The notes under the pieces were generated by a model, which saw only the letters and a list, made by a program, of their open reading frames with translations, was not told the DNA's origin and ran no database searches. The position numbers were made by a program, and so were the translations under genes. Below, piece by piece: positions 21,342 to 34,745 of a stretch of 64,000 nt of DNA. The DNA comes from Apium graveolens (lineage: Eukaryota > Streptophyta > Magnoliopsida > Apiales > Apiaceae): contig NC_133657.1 of assembly GCF_009905375.1 (NCBI RefSeq), positions 44,008,192 through 44,072,191 of the forward strand, in the 5' to 3' direction. Position 1 is the stretch's first letter, and each line of letters begins with the position of its first letter.

Positions 21342-24300
21342 TGTAACGCCCCCAAATCCGGGGTCAGAGGATTTGGTCGTCACTAAAAAACTTCAATCCA
21401 AATTAACCTGTTAAATCAATAAATAAATGCCAGCGGAAGATAATTATCATAAATGACCCCCACTAATCCAAGATCTTTTAAGGTTACAGTTCTAGAAACA
21501 AGAATTCCAAATTCCATCAATAAATTTTTCACTTTCTTTTACATTTCTTTACAACAATTCTCAATCTCAAAACTTAACCCGCTAGTATAACTTTGAAAAG
21601 AAGTATACTAGTCCCAAATACAATACACAATTATAATATAATATAATATAAACAACTTTACATAATAAAACTTACACTAGTCCGCAAACCCTGGACCAAC
21701 CACCTTCCAAAAGCTTCTTCTTTGCTTCCTCGAATTATGCAGCTAAACAGCGCAAGCTAATCCTCACTGGAGGTTAAATTTAAAAACAGGCAAGTATGAG
21801 CGAAAGAAATGCTCAGCAAGTTCATTATAATATATATATGGTTGTTTTGACATAAAACCGACATCTGCATTAGAGCAGAACATTTAAAATCATAATTGCT
21901 GAATTATAAAATTTTAGTTGAGGAATCCCAGAATTGATTCCTTAATTGTATTCAAAACCATTTTGATATTTTTGAGCGAAATACTTCAGCAATACTTTGA
22001 ATCTTGAAGAGGATCAAACTCGTAAAACAGTGTTTACGGAAATATCGTAAACCACAATAACATGAAATAATGATTATGGATTGAATCATAAACTTTATTC
22101 AAAACTGAACTCTTCAAATTAATACTTATTTTGTTATCATATCAAATTAGATATCACTACGAACTTTGATGCTCACAACATCCATACTGAAGTCAACACC
22201 AATCATCTGTACTAATACCATCTTTGATATTTAACAACAAACTAAGTATCCTCAAAATAAGAAACTGAATCAAAACCACATTTCATCTTTTATCCGAAAA
22301 TAAAATACTTAATAAATCATTCCTTGTAAGACGTCAAAATCAATATAATAATTTCGATTGGAACCAAATTATGCACTATGATGTTCCTGATGATCAGTCA
22401 TGAAACAACACCGGTATCCCGCAGTATACCGTAAATATAGGTACTACCCGTATCCCGAAGACATACGGTACCTATAGGGCGCCGGAAAAGGCATAACAAG
22501 CCTTTTAAGATATTACACTTCCGTATTACACTTTTGTATAATAGCTCACGCTGGACCGGTGCCTCGACCTCTTACGCTACCAGTAACCATCAAATCTCAA
22601 AACCTTTTATTGAAAAGGGGTCATAATACTCGACACCCGAAATAATTTTATTCCCCCATTAACTTGGGTAGGAATATTCACAACCAAATCACTTTTCTCA
22701 AAATCCAAAATATTTATAAATCCAGAAATTGGATAAGTAAAATCACTTTATATTCTAAATATAGAATAACAGATGAGTATTTGCGTAAACAGAATTATTT
22801 AATTCTGCGATATGCAAAACATTTATCTATTCCGAACAGAGAATAGGGAAAACAATACTTGCATAATATGATTCGAAATAAACGTCAATTGAATGATAAG
22901 TGAAGTCAGGGGTACTTGCCTTTGGGTTTTAGCAGTTAGTCACACTCGCAATGACGCATCTATTCTGACATTCTGTCTTAAAGCATCACCGTCTTTCTTC
23001 TACTACTTCTTTGGTCTGCTGCTCATACAGTGCTACAACCTAATATTCTACACTGTTCAACTCTAGTCCTCATCCATACCCTCTGGTTCTGATCGTCTTG
23101 AAAGACCCGCATCTATAATTAAAAGATATAACTTTAATTGTCTAAACGATAATCACTCAACGAACTGCGCGTCAAAATCCTATCGTCTATCCATACGATA
23201 GCTCACACATAATTATATCAACCAAACACAGGAATCTTGACCCACATATGCACATAATGCACATAGCACATAAGCACATAACTCATATATCACATAATTC
23301 ATATCACATAAGACTCAGTTCATCAGAAGGGTCGACTCGGTATGTTTAAAATGAAAATCGGGTCAAAAATATGATTTATCGATCAAAAATCGACTCAAAT
23401 TGATTCGTAAAACAAGCGACCTTTCGAAACAAAAGAATTTTGGTCTCGAAAGTATTTTTATTGAAAGAAGAATATTTTTCTGAGTCCGGAGGCGTTCGTT
23501 TCGTATTAAACGGACGAACGGTTGATTTATTATGAATTTTTGAACATTTTTCGGAATTAAAACAATCTCCGAATCATTTAATAATCAAATAATAAGGATC
23601 GCACACCCGAAAATAATTTTATAAGAATTATCGAGCTTGGAAAATAATTTAAAATAATATTTTAAAGCTCGAAACTATTTTTCAGAAATTTTTAAATCAA
23701 AAATAAATAATTAAATCTAATTAAATAATCAATTAAAATTAATTAATTAATCAATTAATATTTAAATTAATTGAATAATTAAATAATTAATCATCAACTA
23801 AAATTATTTAATTAAATAATTTGGATTTATTTTTAAAATAAAAATAAATTTTCAGAATTAAAAAAATTAATATTTAGAATTAAAATGCATTTTTCAGAAA
23901 TTAAAACAGAATTTTTTTAATTTATTTTAAAACAAAATTCCAGAAACAACATTCAGGAAAGAGAATTGGGGAAAAATGGATCGAAGCCGAGTTTAAGGAC
24001 GGGTCACAACCGGGTCGACGAGGAACAGCCGACCCGCCGGACCTTCTTCTAGAAATCGGCGAACAGAAACATTTCCGACGAGCCGAATTCGCAGCAAAAC
24101 ACGAATCAGTTGACACGATTCCGTATATCAATCGATTCCTAACCATACCAGCAACTCAAAAACGTATTTATTTCTTGTTTATAACCCCTGGAATCGGTTT
24201 TCCGGCCACTTCGGCCATTAAAACCGGCGATGCACGAAGTTTTCCGACAAGCAACGATTTTGTTAAAATCTTAACCAAATTTAACGTACTATATACCAAA

Positions 24301-25631
24301 ATAAAGCTTGAGCAATATACAATCTATATACATGATCAAAACAAGCCAAATATTGCTTAATCAAAAACCCCCAAATTCGGTTATAAACCCTAAAATTATG
24401 AATTTACAAATCACTAGTCGTTTGAATGATTTGAGGGCATAAACAGAAAGAACATGAAAATCTGAACATTTTGGTTACTCATACTTCAAATTCTGAAGTC
24501 TGCATCACCCTCAAATTTGGGTTTGATTCTCAGAACTTTTCAAGAACACCAAGAACACATATTCAAATAATTTTCAGAAAATCAAACCTTAATTTCTATA
24601 TGATATTGAACTCTATTTTTGAAGTATAATATACCAAATCGACTAGAAAAACATGCTCTACAACATGGAAGCATCAAATCACATCATCAACATCAAGAAC
24701 AAATTTTCATAATTTAATTATCAAATAATTCGAATATAAATAAATAAATAAGAAAATTACCATGATTTCTGGGCAGAAACTGATGATTGATTCAGAAAGA
24801 AGATTTCGAGAGCTTCGTTTTGATATGTTGCACGCCCGAATCGGAGTTCGATAACGCCTTCATTCGTGTGTTTGATTCTCGGGAACGTATCGGTTTCTCA
24901 GGTTTTTCTCTGTATTTACGGTGTTTTAACTGGTTGCAAATGAATAAATGGAATAAAAGAAATAAGAAATAGGCTATTTATATTTATGAAATATTGGATC
25001 GTTCTGGATCGTTTTGGATCGTTAAATTAGTTGCTTAGCCACTAAGTAACTACAAAAACGATACAATTCAATACCAGAATTGGATAATTATCAAAACCGA
25101 GCTTTTTATAAAACACTATTTATGAAAATAACGTAAAAATATTCCGTCTCTCGAGAATACGGGTTTTTGTCGATTATCGAAATGATTATCGTATCGAAAA
25201 TATTGCGCCGGGCCACGCACGGGTCAAACCGTAATCCGGATCGAAAAAGTCAAAACACGGAAAATGTCCGGAATTACCAGATTACGTTAGGAAGGAGTTT
25301 TCGGAAGAGTTTCGGGTTGTAAAAACGCAAAAACGGTTGAAGTCGGATGATTCCCGGCTTTATAAAATAATTTTGGTAATTATTCAGAAAATAATTAATA
25401 ATACATAAATCAATATAAAATCATCTAAAAGTCCAAAAATTACCAGAAAAATATCACAATTATCTATATTTTATTCTGGACATATAAAAATTCAAATACT
25501 CAAATAATATCACATCTAAATACCCAAACATCAATTCCACTTATTAGATAATTCACTAAAATTCACATAAAAGTCACATAAATAATTCCAAATAATTGTA
25601 AAAATAATATCTGAAAATATGGGATATTTCA
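21342..25631 (-). repeat. Element C 3' LTR, 4290 bp
   Basis: The plus strand begins TGTAACGCCCCC and ends GGGATATTTCA (the partner ends GATATTACA). It has AT-rich stretches (23690-23930) and a comparatively GC-rich patch (23940-24260). A minus-strand 74-codon frame at 23922-24146 is shared with the other LTR but has no recognisable domain. Confidence 0.93.
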
Positions 25632-25650
25632 ATCTACCCCCCTTATAAGG
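25632..25650 (-). other. Element C polypurine tract
   Basis: The minus strand reads CCTTATAAGGGGGGTAGAT immediately before the LTR start. Confidence 0.85.
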
Positions 25651-26995
25651 ATTCCGTCCTCGGAATCAGCAGAAGAGAGCACTAAGGATCTTATCACAAA
25701 TTTTCCATTTCCAAATAACCTCAATTTTCCATAATCTCAAACAAATCTTGTATTCCTTGTATAATAAAACTTTTACAGGAGCTTCACCGTGCACCTTGTT
25801 CCATTCACACCCTTTGACCAATTCCTCAATAGAATCACTTTTATTGATCGCGAGAAAGAAGAATAGAGAGAAAGATAGAGAGAAGAAAGGAAAGAGAGAT
25901 AAAGAGAGAAATAAAGAAACAGATTGACTTCGTTATACGCCACTGATATTCTAACCGCATCACAGTCCACTGTTGCTCTTGGTAATCCTATCACATAACC
26001 CTGCTTTGACTTGACCAGGACAACTTAGCTTAACTTGATCGGCATACCTTCGAAAATTTAAGATGATGAAACATAGAATTTCAAAGAGAAAAGAATTTGA
26101 TATCATAACGGAACGAAAGTCTGAATTTGAGAAAAAGTATTGTTGAAATAAAAGAATAACTGAGAGATCAATATGATCAAATGAACTTGGTATTGTGTGC
26201 CCAAATTAAGACACTACTAAAGGTTGTTAACCTTCATGTATTCACAACACACACAAGTGATGGCGTCCCATCCAACTCCTATCACACAGACAGGTATACC
26301 TTGTGTCCCCTATAGTTAGGGTTGTTTATCTCAGTCAGAATAAAAGAATATGAAAGAAATTGAAAATCAAATAAATAAGGCTGAAAAGATTTCAAAGCTG
26401 ATATTTCTGAAGGAAATGAAATCCAGAGAACAAAATTATGTTACCAAATGAGCAAATGGTGTCACATCCTCAAGAAATTATCCACCAAATAAGAAAAGTG
26501 GAATTAAATTATCATAACTTGGCAGAGCTATCAAAACCTGAAAAATAGGCTTCATGACAACCTCTGGCACATTTAAAACACAGTTATGATTGAAAATGAG
26601 TGTTAGGGAATATATCCTCTAACAATTACTTCTTTTTGAGAGATGTCAAAAGAAATTATAGAAAGAGAAGGTATTGCCAAAGTCTTAATATTTATCTTCA
26701 ATTTGAACTCTCCAGTTAAATCGTTACCCACTTCTAGACACTTCTTCACGTTCCAAGGATATCGATAATCTCCATCGTCGTCGAATCGTAGTCTCGAAAG
26801 ATTCCACAATAGAAGTTTGTAGCTTTCCGGAGTTCCATCTAGCTCAGCACAATCATCTCAAACGAATGCGCCTATCTTAACTTATTCGTTGGTACTATAT
26901 CCAATAGTCCAACAGGAACTAGATATGAGCTCAAAAGTCCTCACATAGCTATACACACTCCTACACACTCTCGTTTCTAGTTTACTATAACCTCA
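25651..26995 (-). other. Element C interior, non-coding remnant
   Basis: No intact frame is present. The part next to the polypurine tract (25660-25800) may be a decayed chromodomain tail. A GA-rich patch lies at 25850-25920. From 26160 to 26340 there is a block shared with A (31475-31640) and B (48220-48390): it includes a GATCA-TATGATCA pair, CTATCACACAGA and GGGTTGTT-TCTCAG at matching spacing. Confidence 0.6.
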
Positions 26996-27007
26996 GCTCT
27001 GATACCA
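26996..27007 (-). other. Element C primer-binding site
   Basis: TGGTATCAGAGC on the minus strand, three bases from the LTR end. Confidence 0.93.
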
Positions 27008-27010
27008 ACC

Positions 27011-30000
27011 TGTAACGCCCCCAAATCCGGGGTCAGAGGATTTGGTCGTCACTAAAAAACTTCAATCCAAATTAACCTATTAAATCAATAAATAAATGCC
27101 AGCGGAAGATAATTATCATAAATGACCCCAACTAATCCAAGATCTTTTAAGGTTACAGTTCTAGAAACAAGAATTCCAAATTCCATCAATAAATTTTTCA
27201 CTTTCTTTTACATTTCTTTACAACAATTCTCAATCTCAAAACTTAACCCGCTAGTATAACTTTGAAAAGAAGTATACTAGTCCCAAATACAATACACAAT
27301 TATAATATAATATAATATAAACAACTTTACATAATAAAACTTACACTAGTCCGCAAACCCTGGACCAACCACCTTCCAAAAGCTTCTTCTTTGCTTCCTC
27401 GAATTACGCAGCTAAACAGCACATGCTAATCCTCACTGGAGGTTAAATTTAAAAACAGGCAAGTATGAGCGAAAGAAATGCTCAGCAAGTTCATTATAAT
27501 ATATATATGGTTGTTTTGACATAAAACCGACATCTGCATTAGAGCAGAACATTTAAAATCATAATTGCTGAATTATAAAATTTTAGTTGAGGAATCCCAG
27601 AATTGATTCCTTAATTGTATTCAAAACCATTTTGATATTTTTGAGCGAAATGCTTCAGCAATACTTTGAATCTTGACGAGGATCAAACTCGTAAAACAGT
27701 GTTGACGGAAATATCGTAAACCACAATAACATGAAACAATGATTATGGATTGAATCATAAACTTTATTCAAAACCGAACTCTTCAAATTAATACTTATTT
27801 TGTTATCATATCAAATTAGATATCACTACGAACTTTGATGCTCACAACATCCATACTGAAGTCAACACCAATCATCTGTACTAATACCATCTTTGATATT
27901 TAACAACAAACTAATTATCCTCAAAATAAGAAATTGAATCAAAACCACATTTCATCTTTTATCCGAAAATAAAATACTTAATAAATCATTCCTTGTAAGA
28001 TGTCAAAATCAATATAATAATTTCGATTGGAACCAAATTATGCACTATGCTGTTCCTGATGATCAGTCATGAAACAGCACCGGTATCCCGCAGTATACCA
28101 TAAATATAGTTACTACCCGTATCCCGAAGACATACGGTACCTATAGGGCGCCAGAAAAGGCATAACAAGCCTTTTAAGATATTACACTTCCGTATTACAC
28201 TTCTGTATAATAGCTCACGCTGGACCGGTGCCTCGGCCTCTTACGCTACCGGTAACCATCAAATCTCAAAACCTTTTATTGAAAAGGGGTCATAATACTC
28301 GACACCCGAAATAATTTTATTCCCCCATTAACTTGGGTAGGAATATTCACAACCAAATCACTTTTCTCAAAATCCAAAACATTTATAAATCCAGAAATTA
28401 GATAAGTAAAATCAGTTGACTATTCTGAATATAGAATAGCAGATGAGTATTTGCGTAAACAGAATTATTTAATTCAGCGATATGCAAAACATTTATCTAT
28501 TCCGAACAGAGAATAGGGAAAACAATACTTGCATAATATGATTCGAAATAAACGTCACTTGAATGATAAGTGAAGTCAGGGGTACTTGCCTTTGGGTTTT
28601 AGCAGTTAGTCACACTCGCAATGACGCATCTATTCTGACATTCTGTCTTAAAGCATCACCGTCTTTCTTCTACTACTTCTTTGGTCTGCTGCTCATGTAG
28701 TGCTGCAACCTAAAATTCCACACTGTTCAACTCTAGTCCTCATCCATGCCCTCTGGTTCTGATCGTCTTGAAAGACCCGCATCTATAATTAAAAGATATA
28801 ACTTTAATTGTCTAAACGATAATCACTCAACGAACTGCGCGTCAAAATCCTATCGTCTATCCATACGATAGCTCACACATAATTATATCAACCAAACACA
28901 GGAATCTTGACCCACATATGCACATAATTCACATAGCACATAAGCACATAACTTATATATCACATAATTCATATCACATAAGACTCAGTTCATCAGAAGG
29001 GTCGACTCGGTATGTTTAAAACGAAAATCGGGTCAAAAATATGATTTATCGATCAAAAATCGACTCAAAATGATTCGTAAAACAAGCGACCTTTCGAAAC
29101 AAAAGAGTTTTGGTCTCGAAAGTATTTTTATTGAAAGTAGAATATTTTTCTGAGTCCGGAGGCGTTCGTTTCGTATTAAACGGACGAACGGTTGATTTAT
29201 TATGAATTTTTGAATATTTTTCGGAATTAAAATAATCTCCGAATCATTTAATAATCACATTAGGGATCGAACACCCGAAAATAATTTTATAAGAATTATC
29301 GAGCTTGGAAAATAATTTAAAATAATATTTTAAAGCTCGAAACTATTTTTCAGAAATTTTTAAATCAAAAATAAATAATTAAATCTAATTAAATAATCAA
29401 TTAAAATTAATTAATAACTAATTAAATTAATTAATCAATTAATATTTAAATTAATTGAATAATTAAATAATTAATCATCGACTAAAATTAATTAATTAAA
29501 TAATTTGGATTTATTTTTAAATTAAAAATAAATTTTCAGAATTAAAAAAAATAATATTTAGAATTAAAATGCATTTTTCAGAAATTAAAACATAATTTTT
29601 TTGATTTATTTTAAAACAAAATTCCAGAAACAACATTCAGGAAAGGGAATTGGGGATAAATGGATCGAAGTCGGGTTTAAGGACGGGTCACAACCGGGTC
29701 GACAAGGAACAGCCGACCCGCCGGACCTTCTTCCAGAAACCGGCGAACAGAAACATTTCCGGCGAGCCGAATTCGCAGCAAAACACGAATCAGTTGACAC
29801 GATTCCGTATATCAATCGATTTCTAGCCATACCAGCAACTCGAAAACGTATTTATTTCTTGTTTATAACCCTTGGAATCGGTTTTCCGGCCACTTCGGCC
29901 ATTAAAACCGGCGATGCACGAAGTTTTCCGACAAGCAGCGATTTTGTTAAAATCTTAACCAAATTTAACGTACTATATACCAAAATAAAGCTTGAGCAAT

Positions 30001-31314
30001 ATACAATCTATATACATGATCAAAACAAGCCAAATATTGCTTAATCAAAAACCCCAAATTCGGATATAAACCCTAAAATTACGAATTTACAAATCACTAG
30101 TCGTTTGAATGATTTGAGGGCATAAACAGAAAGAACATGAAAATCTGAACATTTTGGTTACTCATACTTCAAATTCTGAAGTCTGCATCACCCTCAAATT
30201 TGGGTTTGATTCTCAGAACTTTTCAAGAACACCAAGAACACATATTCAAATAATTTTCAGAAAATCAAACCTTAATTTCTATATGATATTGAACTCTATT
30301 TTTGAAGTATAATATACCAAATCGACTAGAAAAACATGCTCTACAATATGGAAGCATCAAATCACATCAACAACATCAAGAACAAATTTTCATAATTTAA
30401 TTATCAAATAATTCGAATATAAATAAATAAATAAGAAAATTACCATGATTTCTGGGCAGAAACTGATGATTGATTCAGAAAGAAGATTTCGAGAGCTTCG
30501 TTTTGATATGTTGCACGCCCGAATCGGAGTTCGATAACGCCTTCATTCGTGTGTTTGATTCTCGGGAACGTATCGGTTTCTCAGGTTTTTCTCTGTATTT
30601 ACGGTGTTTTAACTGGTTGCAAATGAATAAACGGAATAAAAGAAATAAGAAATAGGCTATTTATATTTATGAAATATTGGATCTTTCTGGATCGTTTTGG
30701 ATCGTTAAATTAGTTGCTTAGCCACTAAGTAACTACAAAAACGATACAATTCAATACCAGAATTGGATAATTATCAAAACCGAACTTTTTATAAAACACT
30801 ATATATGAAAATAACGTAAAAATATCCCGTCTCTTGAGAATACGGGTTTTTGTCGATTACCGAAATGATTATCGTATCGAAAATATTGCGTCGGGCCACG
30901 CACGGGTCAAACCGTAATCCAGATCGAAAAAGTCAAAACACGGAAAATGTCCGGAATTACCAGATTAGGTTAAAAAGGAGTTTTCAGAAGAGTTTCGGGT
31001 TGTAAAAACGCAAAAACGGTTGAAGTCGGATGATTCCCGGCTTTATAAAATAATTTTGGTAATTATTCAGAAAATAATTAATAATACATAAATCAATATA
31101 AAATCATCTAAAAGTCCAAAAATTACCAGAAAAATATCACAATTATCTATATTTTATTCTGGACATATAAAAATTCAAATACTCAAATAATATCACATCT
31201 AAATACCCAAACATCAATTCCACTTATCAGATAATTCACTAAAATTCACATAAAAGTCACATAAATAATTCCAAATAATTGTAAAAATAATATCTGAAAA
31301 TATGGGATATTACA
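27011..31314 (-). repeat. Element C 5' LTR, 4304 bp
   Basis: Partner of 21342-25631, differing by scattered substitutions and small indels (for example an insertion of ATTAATAACTAATTA type near 29420). A perfect 8-bp stem CCAAATCC / GGATTTGG lies at 27021-27045. The 147-codon plus-strand frame at 29601-30044 is interrupted in the other LTR and is not considered a gene. Confidence 0.93.
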
Positions 31315-32563
31315 CATTTTTGCTTGTTAGCGTTCTATAACCTTTTAATAACCATGTCAACCTTAGTATCACGAATGTGTTTCCATTCCGAATACCACAA
31401 TAACTTTACTACTCCTTTTTCAGCTGTTTCTATTTTTCCAAAGTTTGATCAATCATATAGAAGTAAAGGAATTAGTTGAGAGATCACTATGATCATGAAC
31501 ACTTGTTCTATTGCATAGTTAGTACAGAAGGTGGCCAGCCTTTAGTACTTGACAAGGAATTAAACAACCTGTGGTATCCTACTAGGCTTCTATCACACAG
31601 ATAGATAGTCATTCGGCAATACCTCCCCTTCTGGAAGGGTTGTTCTTCTCAGCTTATATGAAATGAAAATGAGAGAAAAGAACGAATTGAAGAGAATTGT
31701 ATATATATAAAATATACTGCCACAAAATATCTGGCTTGGAATCTACCCCTGAACTATAGAGGTTTTTCATAGGAGAACAAAACATATGTGTATATATATC
31801 AACATCAAGTATTATCGCATCGCATTTAGCATGCCTAAATATTTTCGCTATTCCGTCCATCATTCTATGGACCCATGCTCTTCCTCGAGCTTATACTCAA
31901 TCACCTTTGAAACTCCCTCGACATCGAAAATCTAATCTGGAATCTCATTTTATACATCATCGTTACTAGAATTCTATGCTTGCACCGCAACCTTCCTCGT
32001 ATAGTAATACGACTCCCTATTGATAAGAAGGAATAAATATTCAATAGGTAAATAATCGACCTAGTTTTTTTTCTATCAAAGATAACTTATACGCTACCAC
32101 GACCCGATTAGTGGTACTCAATCTCAACATCCATTCCAATACAACTCTCACGGTTGTAATCAGCTCATTACTCGCAGAATCATTGCTGCACTACTATGGT
32201 CCACCACTGACCTACTGTCGTCATTCACTTTCCATGAAATCTTAGTATCTAACCATACGGAGTCCATACATGTCGTATAGAATCCTTCTAAGGAGTTAAC
32301 ATAATCACCATTCATAATTCAGGAAGAACACTCCAAATTCTGACGTACTTTCATTACATGAAGCAGATAAAATTGCAGAAGAGTTTCAATCAAAGCAACG
32401 ATAGCAGGTTAATACCATTCTTAATCATATGCCTTAATTAGAAGACTTAACTCAAAGGTTCGCCTAGTCCTTTTTGAAACATGGTCCTGGCTTATCTCAA
32501 GATAGTACCTTCTGAGATAGATAGCCCGCTTATGGTGATTACACGAGTTAAGCCTTTACCAAC
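31315..32563 (-). other. Element A interior segment between C and D
   Basis: Colinear with B 48060-49310 and carrying the same strings (GGTGGCCAGCCTTTAGTAC, CTTCTATCACACAGATAG). It should encode integrase by position, but I recognise no motif in it. It ends with the TSD CCAAC (32559-32563) of element D. Confidence 0.7.
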
Positions 32564-34213
32564 TGTTGGATTTTAATCGCAGCGGAAGCATGGTAAAACA
32601 CTTTTACACATATAAAATCCAAATAAAAGCATATAAATCGTGATTAAAACATATAAATCGATTACTAACCTTTAATAGCGATCCAAAAGCAACGATCGAA
32701 GATCCTTAGCAGCTGCTCCTCAAACGTGAAGCACTCCACCGGTATCCACCAAGAAAACAATGCTAAGGAGGAGGAGGTGGAGAGAATTAGGTTTTTCTAA
32801 AAATTATGGGTTAGAATGAAAATAGGGTTTATAATAGTATATTTATAGGCAAAATTTCCAGCTGAAATTTTCCCATAAAATATTATTATTATTAACCCTT
32901 TATTATTCACATTAATAATTAAAACACCTTTTAATTATTAATCCTTTTTCTAAACACTTTAGAAATAATTCTCTCTCTTGATTTAATTTCCAAAAATTAA
33001 ATTCTTAATTAATAATATTAAGAACTTTTCTTAATTAATTTATAATCAATTAAATCTTATTTAATCAATTATTAAATTTGCCAATTAATTATTTATTTCA
33101 TAAATAAATAATTATTAGCCATTATTAATTAATTCCTCCACCATTATATCATTCTCTTTTATGGTGTGACCCTGTAGGTTCAATATTAAGCAGGTAGTAG
33201 AAATAAATAATAATAAAACTTTTTTATCATTATTTATATAAATTCTCTAATTTATTAAATATGATTAATTAATTAATCATATTTATTCTACATCGTGAGG
33301 GATACTTCTCAGCATATCGCGACTATCCGGATAATACGAATTCACTGCTTAGAATACCAAGAACCTATTCAGTGAATAGTTACCGTACAATTAACTCCTT
33401 CTACCCTCCAATGTCCTGATTAAATACAAGGCATGGAACTTGTGTCAAGCCTATCTAATTTAATCATTTGCTTTCCCATTCACTATGCTCCGTTCTATGT
33501 AAATTAGAAACTCCTTTCTAATTTCATTCACTCTAGCCATAGATTCCTGAACTAGCATAAATGGATCAGCCTTGAACATTCTCTTCCTTCACTGGAAGGG
33601 GTAGATCCTTTATTGATCATACACAACTTCGTGTACAAATTCCTATACCCAGTAGAGCCCTAATAATTGCCCCTGGAGACTAAGAACTAAACCAAAGCAT
33701 AGTTCAGTGTACACAAGATGACCATGATGACCTCAAGTCTAAGGATACTTGTACAACTATCACTATGTGAACAACTGCTGACACGTGAGTGAACTCCATC
33801 AGTTGTTCTGCTGTGCGAGTCATGTTCAGTGAACTTATTCTATAATAAGCACCTACATACTAGCTATAGTGTTACCACACAAATATCTATGAGAACATAC
33901 ATCCTTCATAATGAAGCAAGAATAGTATGTACCGATCTTTGCGGATTATTAATTACCAGTTAGTAATCCTATGACCAGGAACTGTTTAAGTTTAGAGTTT
34001 TCATCTTTTAGGTCTCACTATTATGACCTCATCATAATCCATAAAAAGCTTTACTCTAAACTATGGTACATCTTATTTAGACACTTAAATAGATAGAGCC
34101 CGCAATAAAAACAAAACGAGTCTTTTATTAATATCAATGAAATCAAAACAGATTACATAAAAAGTTATTCCTAAATCCTCATACATGATTGGACTTGGGA
34201 CATATCTCTTTCA
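32564..34213 (-). repeat. Element D 3' LTR, 1650 bp
   Basis: The minus strand starts TGAAAGAGATATGTCC and ends AAATCCAACA. It carries about 85 bp (near 33988-34073) that the partner lacks; the break in the partner shows TTTA-type microhomology. Confidence 0.95.
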
Positions 34214-34225
34214 ATCTCCCACTTG
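34214..34225 (-). other. Element D polypurine tract
   Basis: The minus strand reads AAGTGGGAGAT just before the LTR start TGAAAG. Confidence 0.88.
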
Positions 34226-34227
34226 TA

Positions 34228-34745
34228 CTAAAGCCAATCACTCTGGTATCTAATACCCATCCTGTCTTTATGACGATCAAAGTGACTTTCAGAAAGTAGC
34301 TTTGTGAGTAGGTCTGCTATGTTGTTATGTGTGTCAACTCTCTTTCAATACAATACAAGAAATGTGACCGCGCTCCCACTAACCCTTTTGTAGACACATG
34401 GTTCATCTACGTTTTTGCTAAAACCAAACTCTTTGATTGTCTCATTAAAACGGATGTTCCATCTACGAGAAGCTTGCTTTAAACCACATATGGTTCGCAG
34501 CAGCTTACACACTAGGTTTTCATTTCCCTTGGAAAGAAAACCATCTGGCCATTTGCCAGATTTCATAGTCGTAGTAAGCAGCAATCGCAAGCAAAATCCG
34601 AACTGATTTTAACAGGGCTACAGGTAAAAGGTTTCATCAAAGTCAATCCATTGCCTTTGTTTGAATTCTTTTGCCACAAGCCTGGCCTTAAAGGTCTCCA
34701 CCTGCCATCTGCTCTAATCTTTCTTTTGTATATCGTATACATAGA
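34228..34745 (-). pseudogene. Element D reverse transcriptase / RNase H remnant
   Basis: Recognisable pieces are GFLSKGNENLVCKLLRT, CGLKQASRRWNIRFNETIK and CVYKRVSGSAVTFLVLY, which stops exactly where the catalytic YVDD should follow. The next residues, KRVDTHNNIADLLTK, belong to the extreme C-terminus of RNase H, followed by a stop at 34228. So the RT catalytic centre, the connection and nearly all of RNase H are deleted. An additional deletion has removed the stretch before GFLSKG. The remainder is a scar of about 500 bp from a normally ~1.8-kb region. Confidence 0.88.

Larger units (their letters stand above)
21342..31314 (-). mobile_element. Element C: gypsy-derived LARD-like element, 4.3-kb LTRs, 1.4-kb interior
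   Basis: The LTRs 21342-25631 and 27011-31314 are near-identical by eye. The primer-binding site (27007-26996) and polypurine tract (25632-25650) give minus sense. Flanking pentamers CTTTT (21337-21341) and CATTT (31315-31319) match at four of five positions, which fits an old TSD with one mutation. The 1379-bp interior has no intact ORF, so the element is non-autonomous and resembles a large retrotransposon derivative. It sits in the interior of A, close to the integrase C-terminus. Confidence 0.9.

Noticed and set aside
23922..24146. 74-codon minus-strand ORF shared by both C LTRs
   Set aside because: Shared only because the LTRs are copies; no domain, no start context, and sits in a GC-rich patch.
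29601..30044. 147-codon plus-strand ORF
   Set aside because: Antisense within the element C LTR; the same frame is broken in the partner LTR at 23920-24360.
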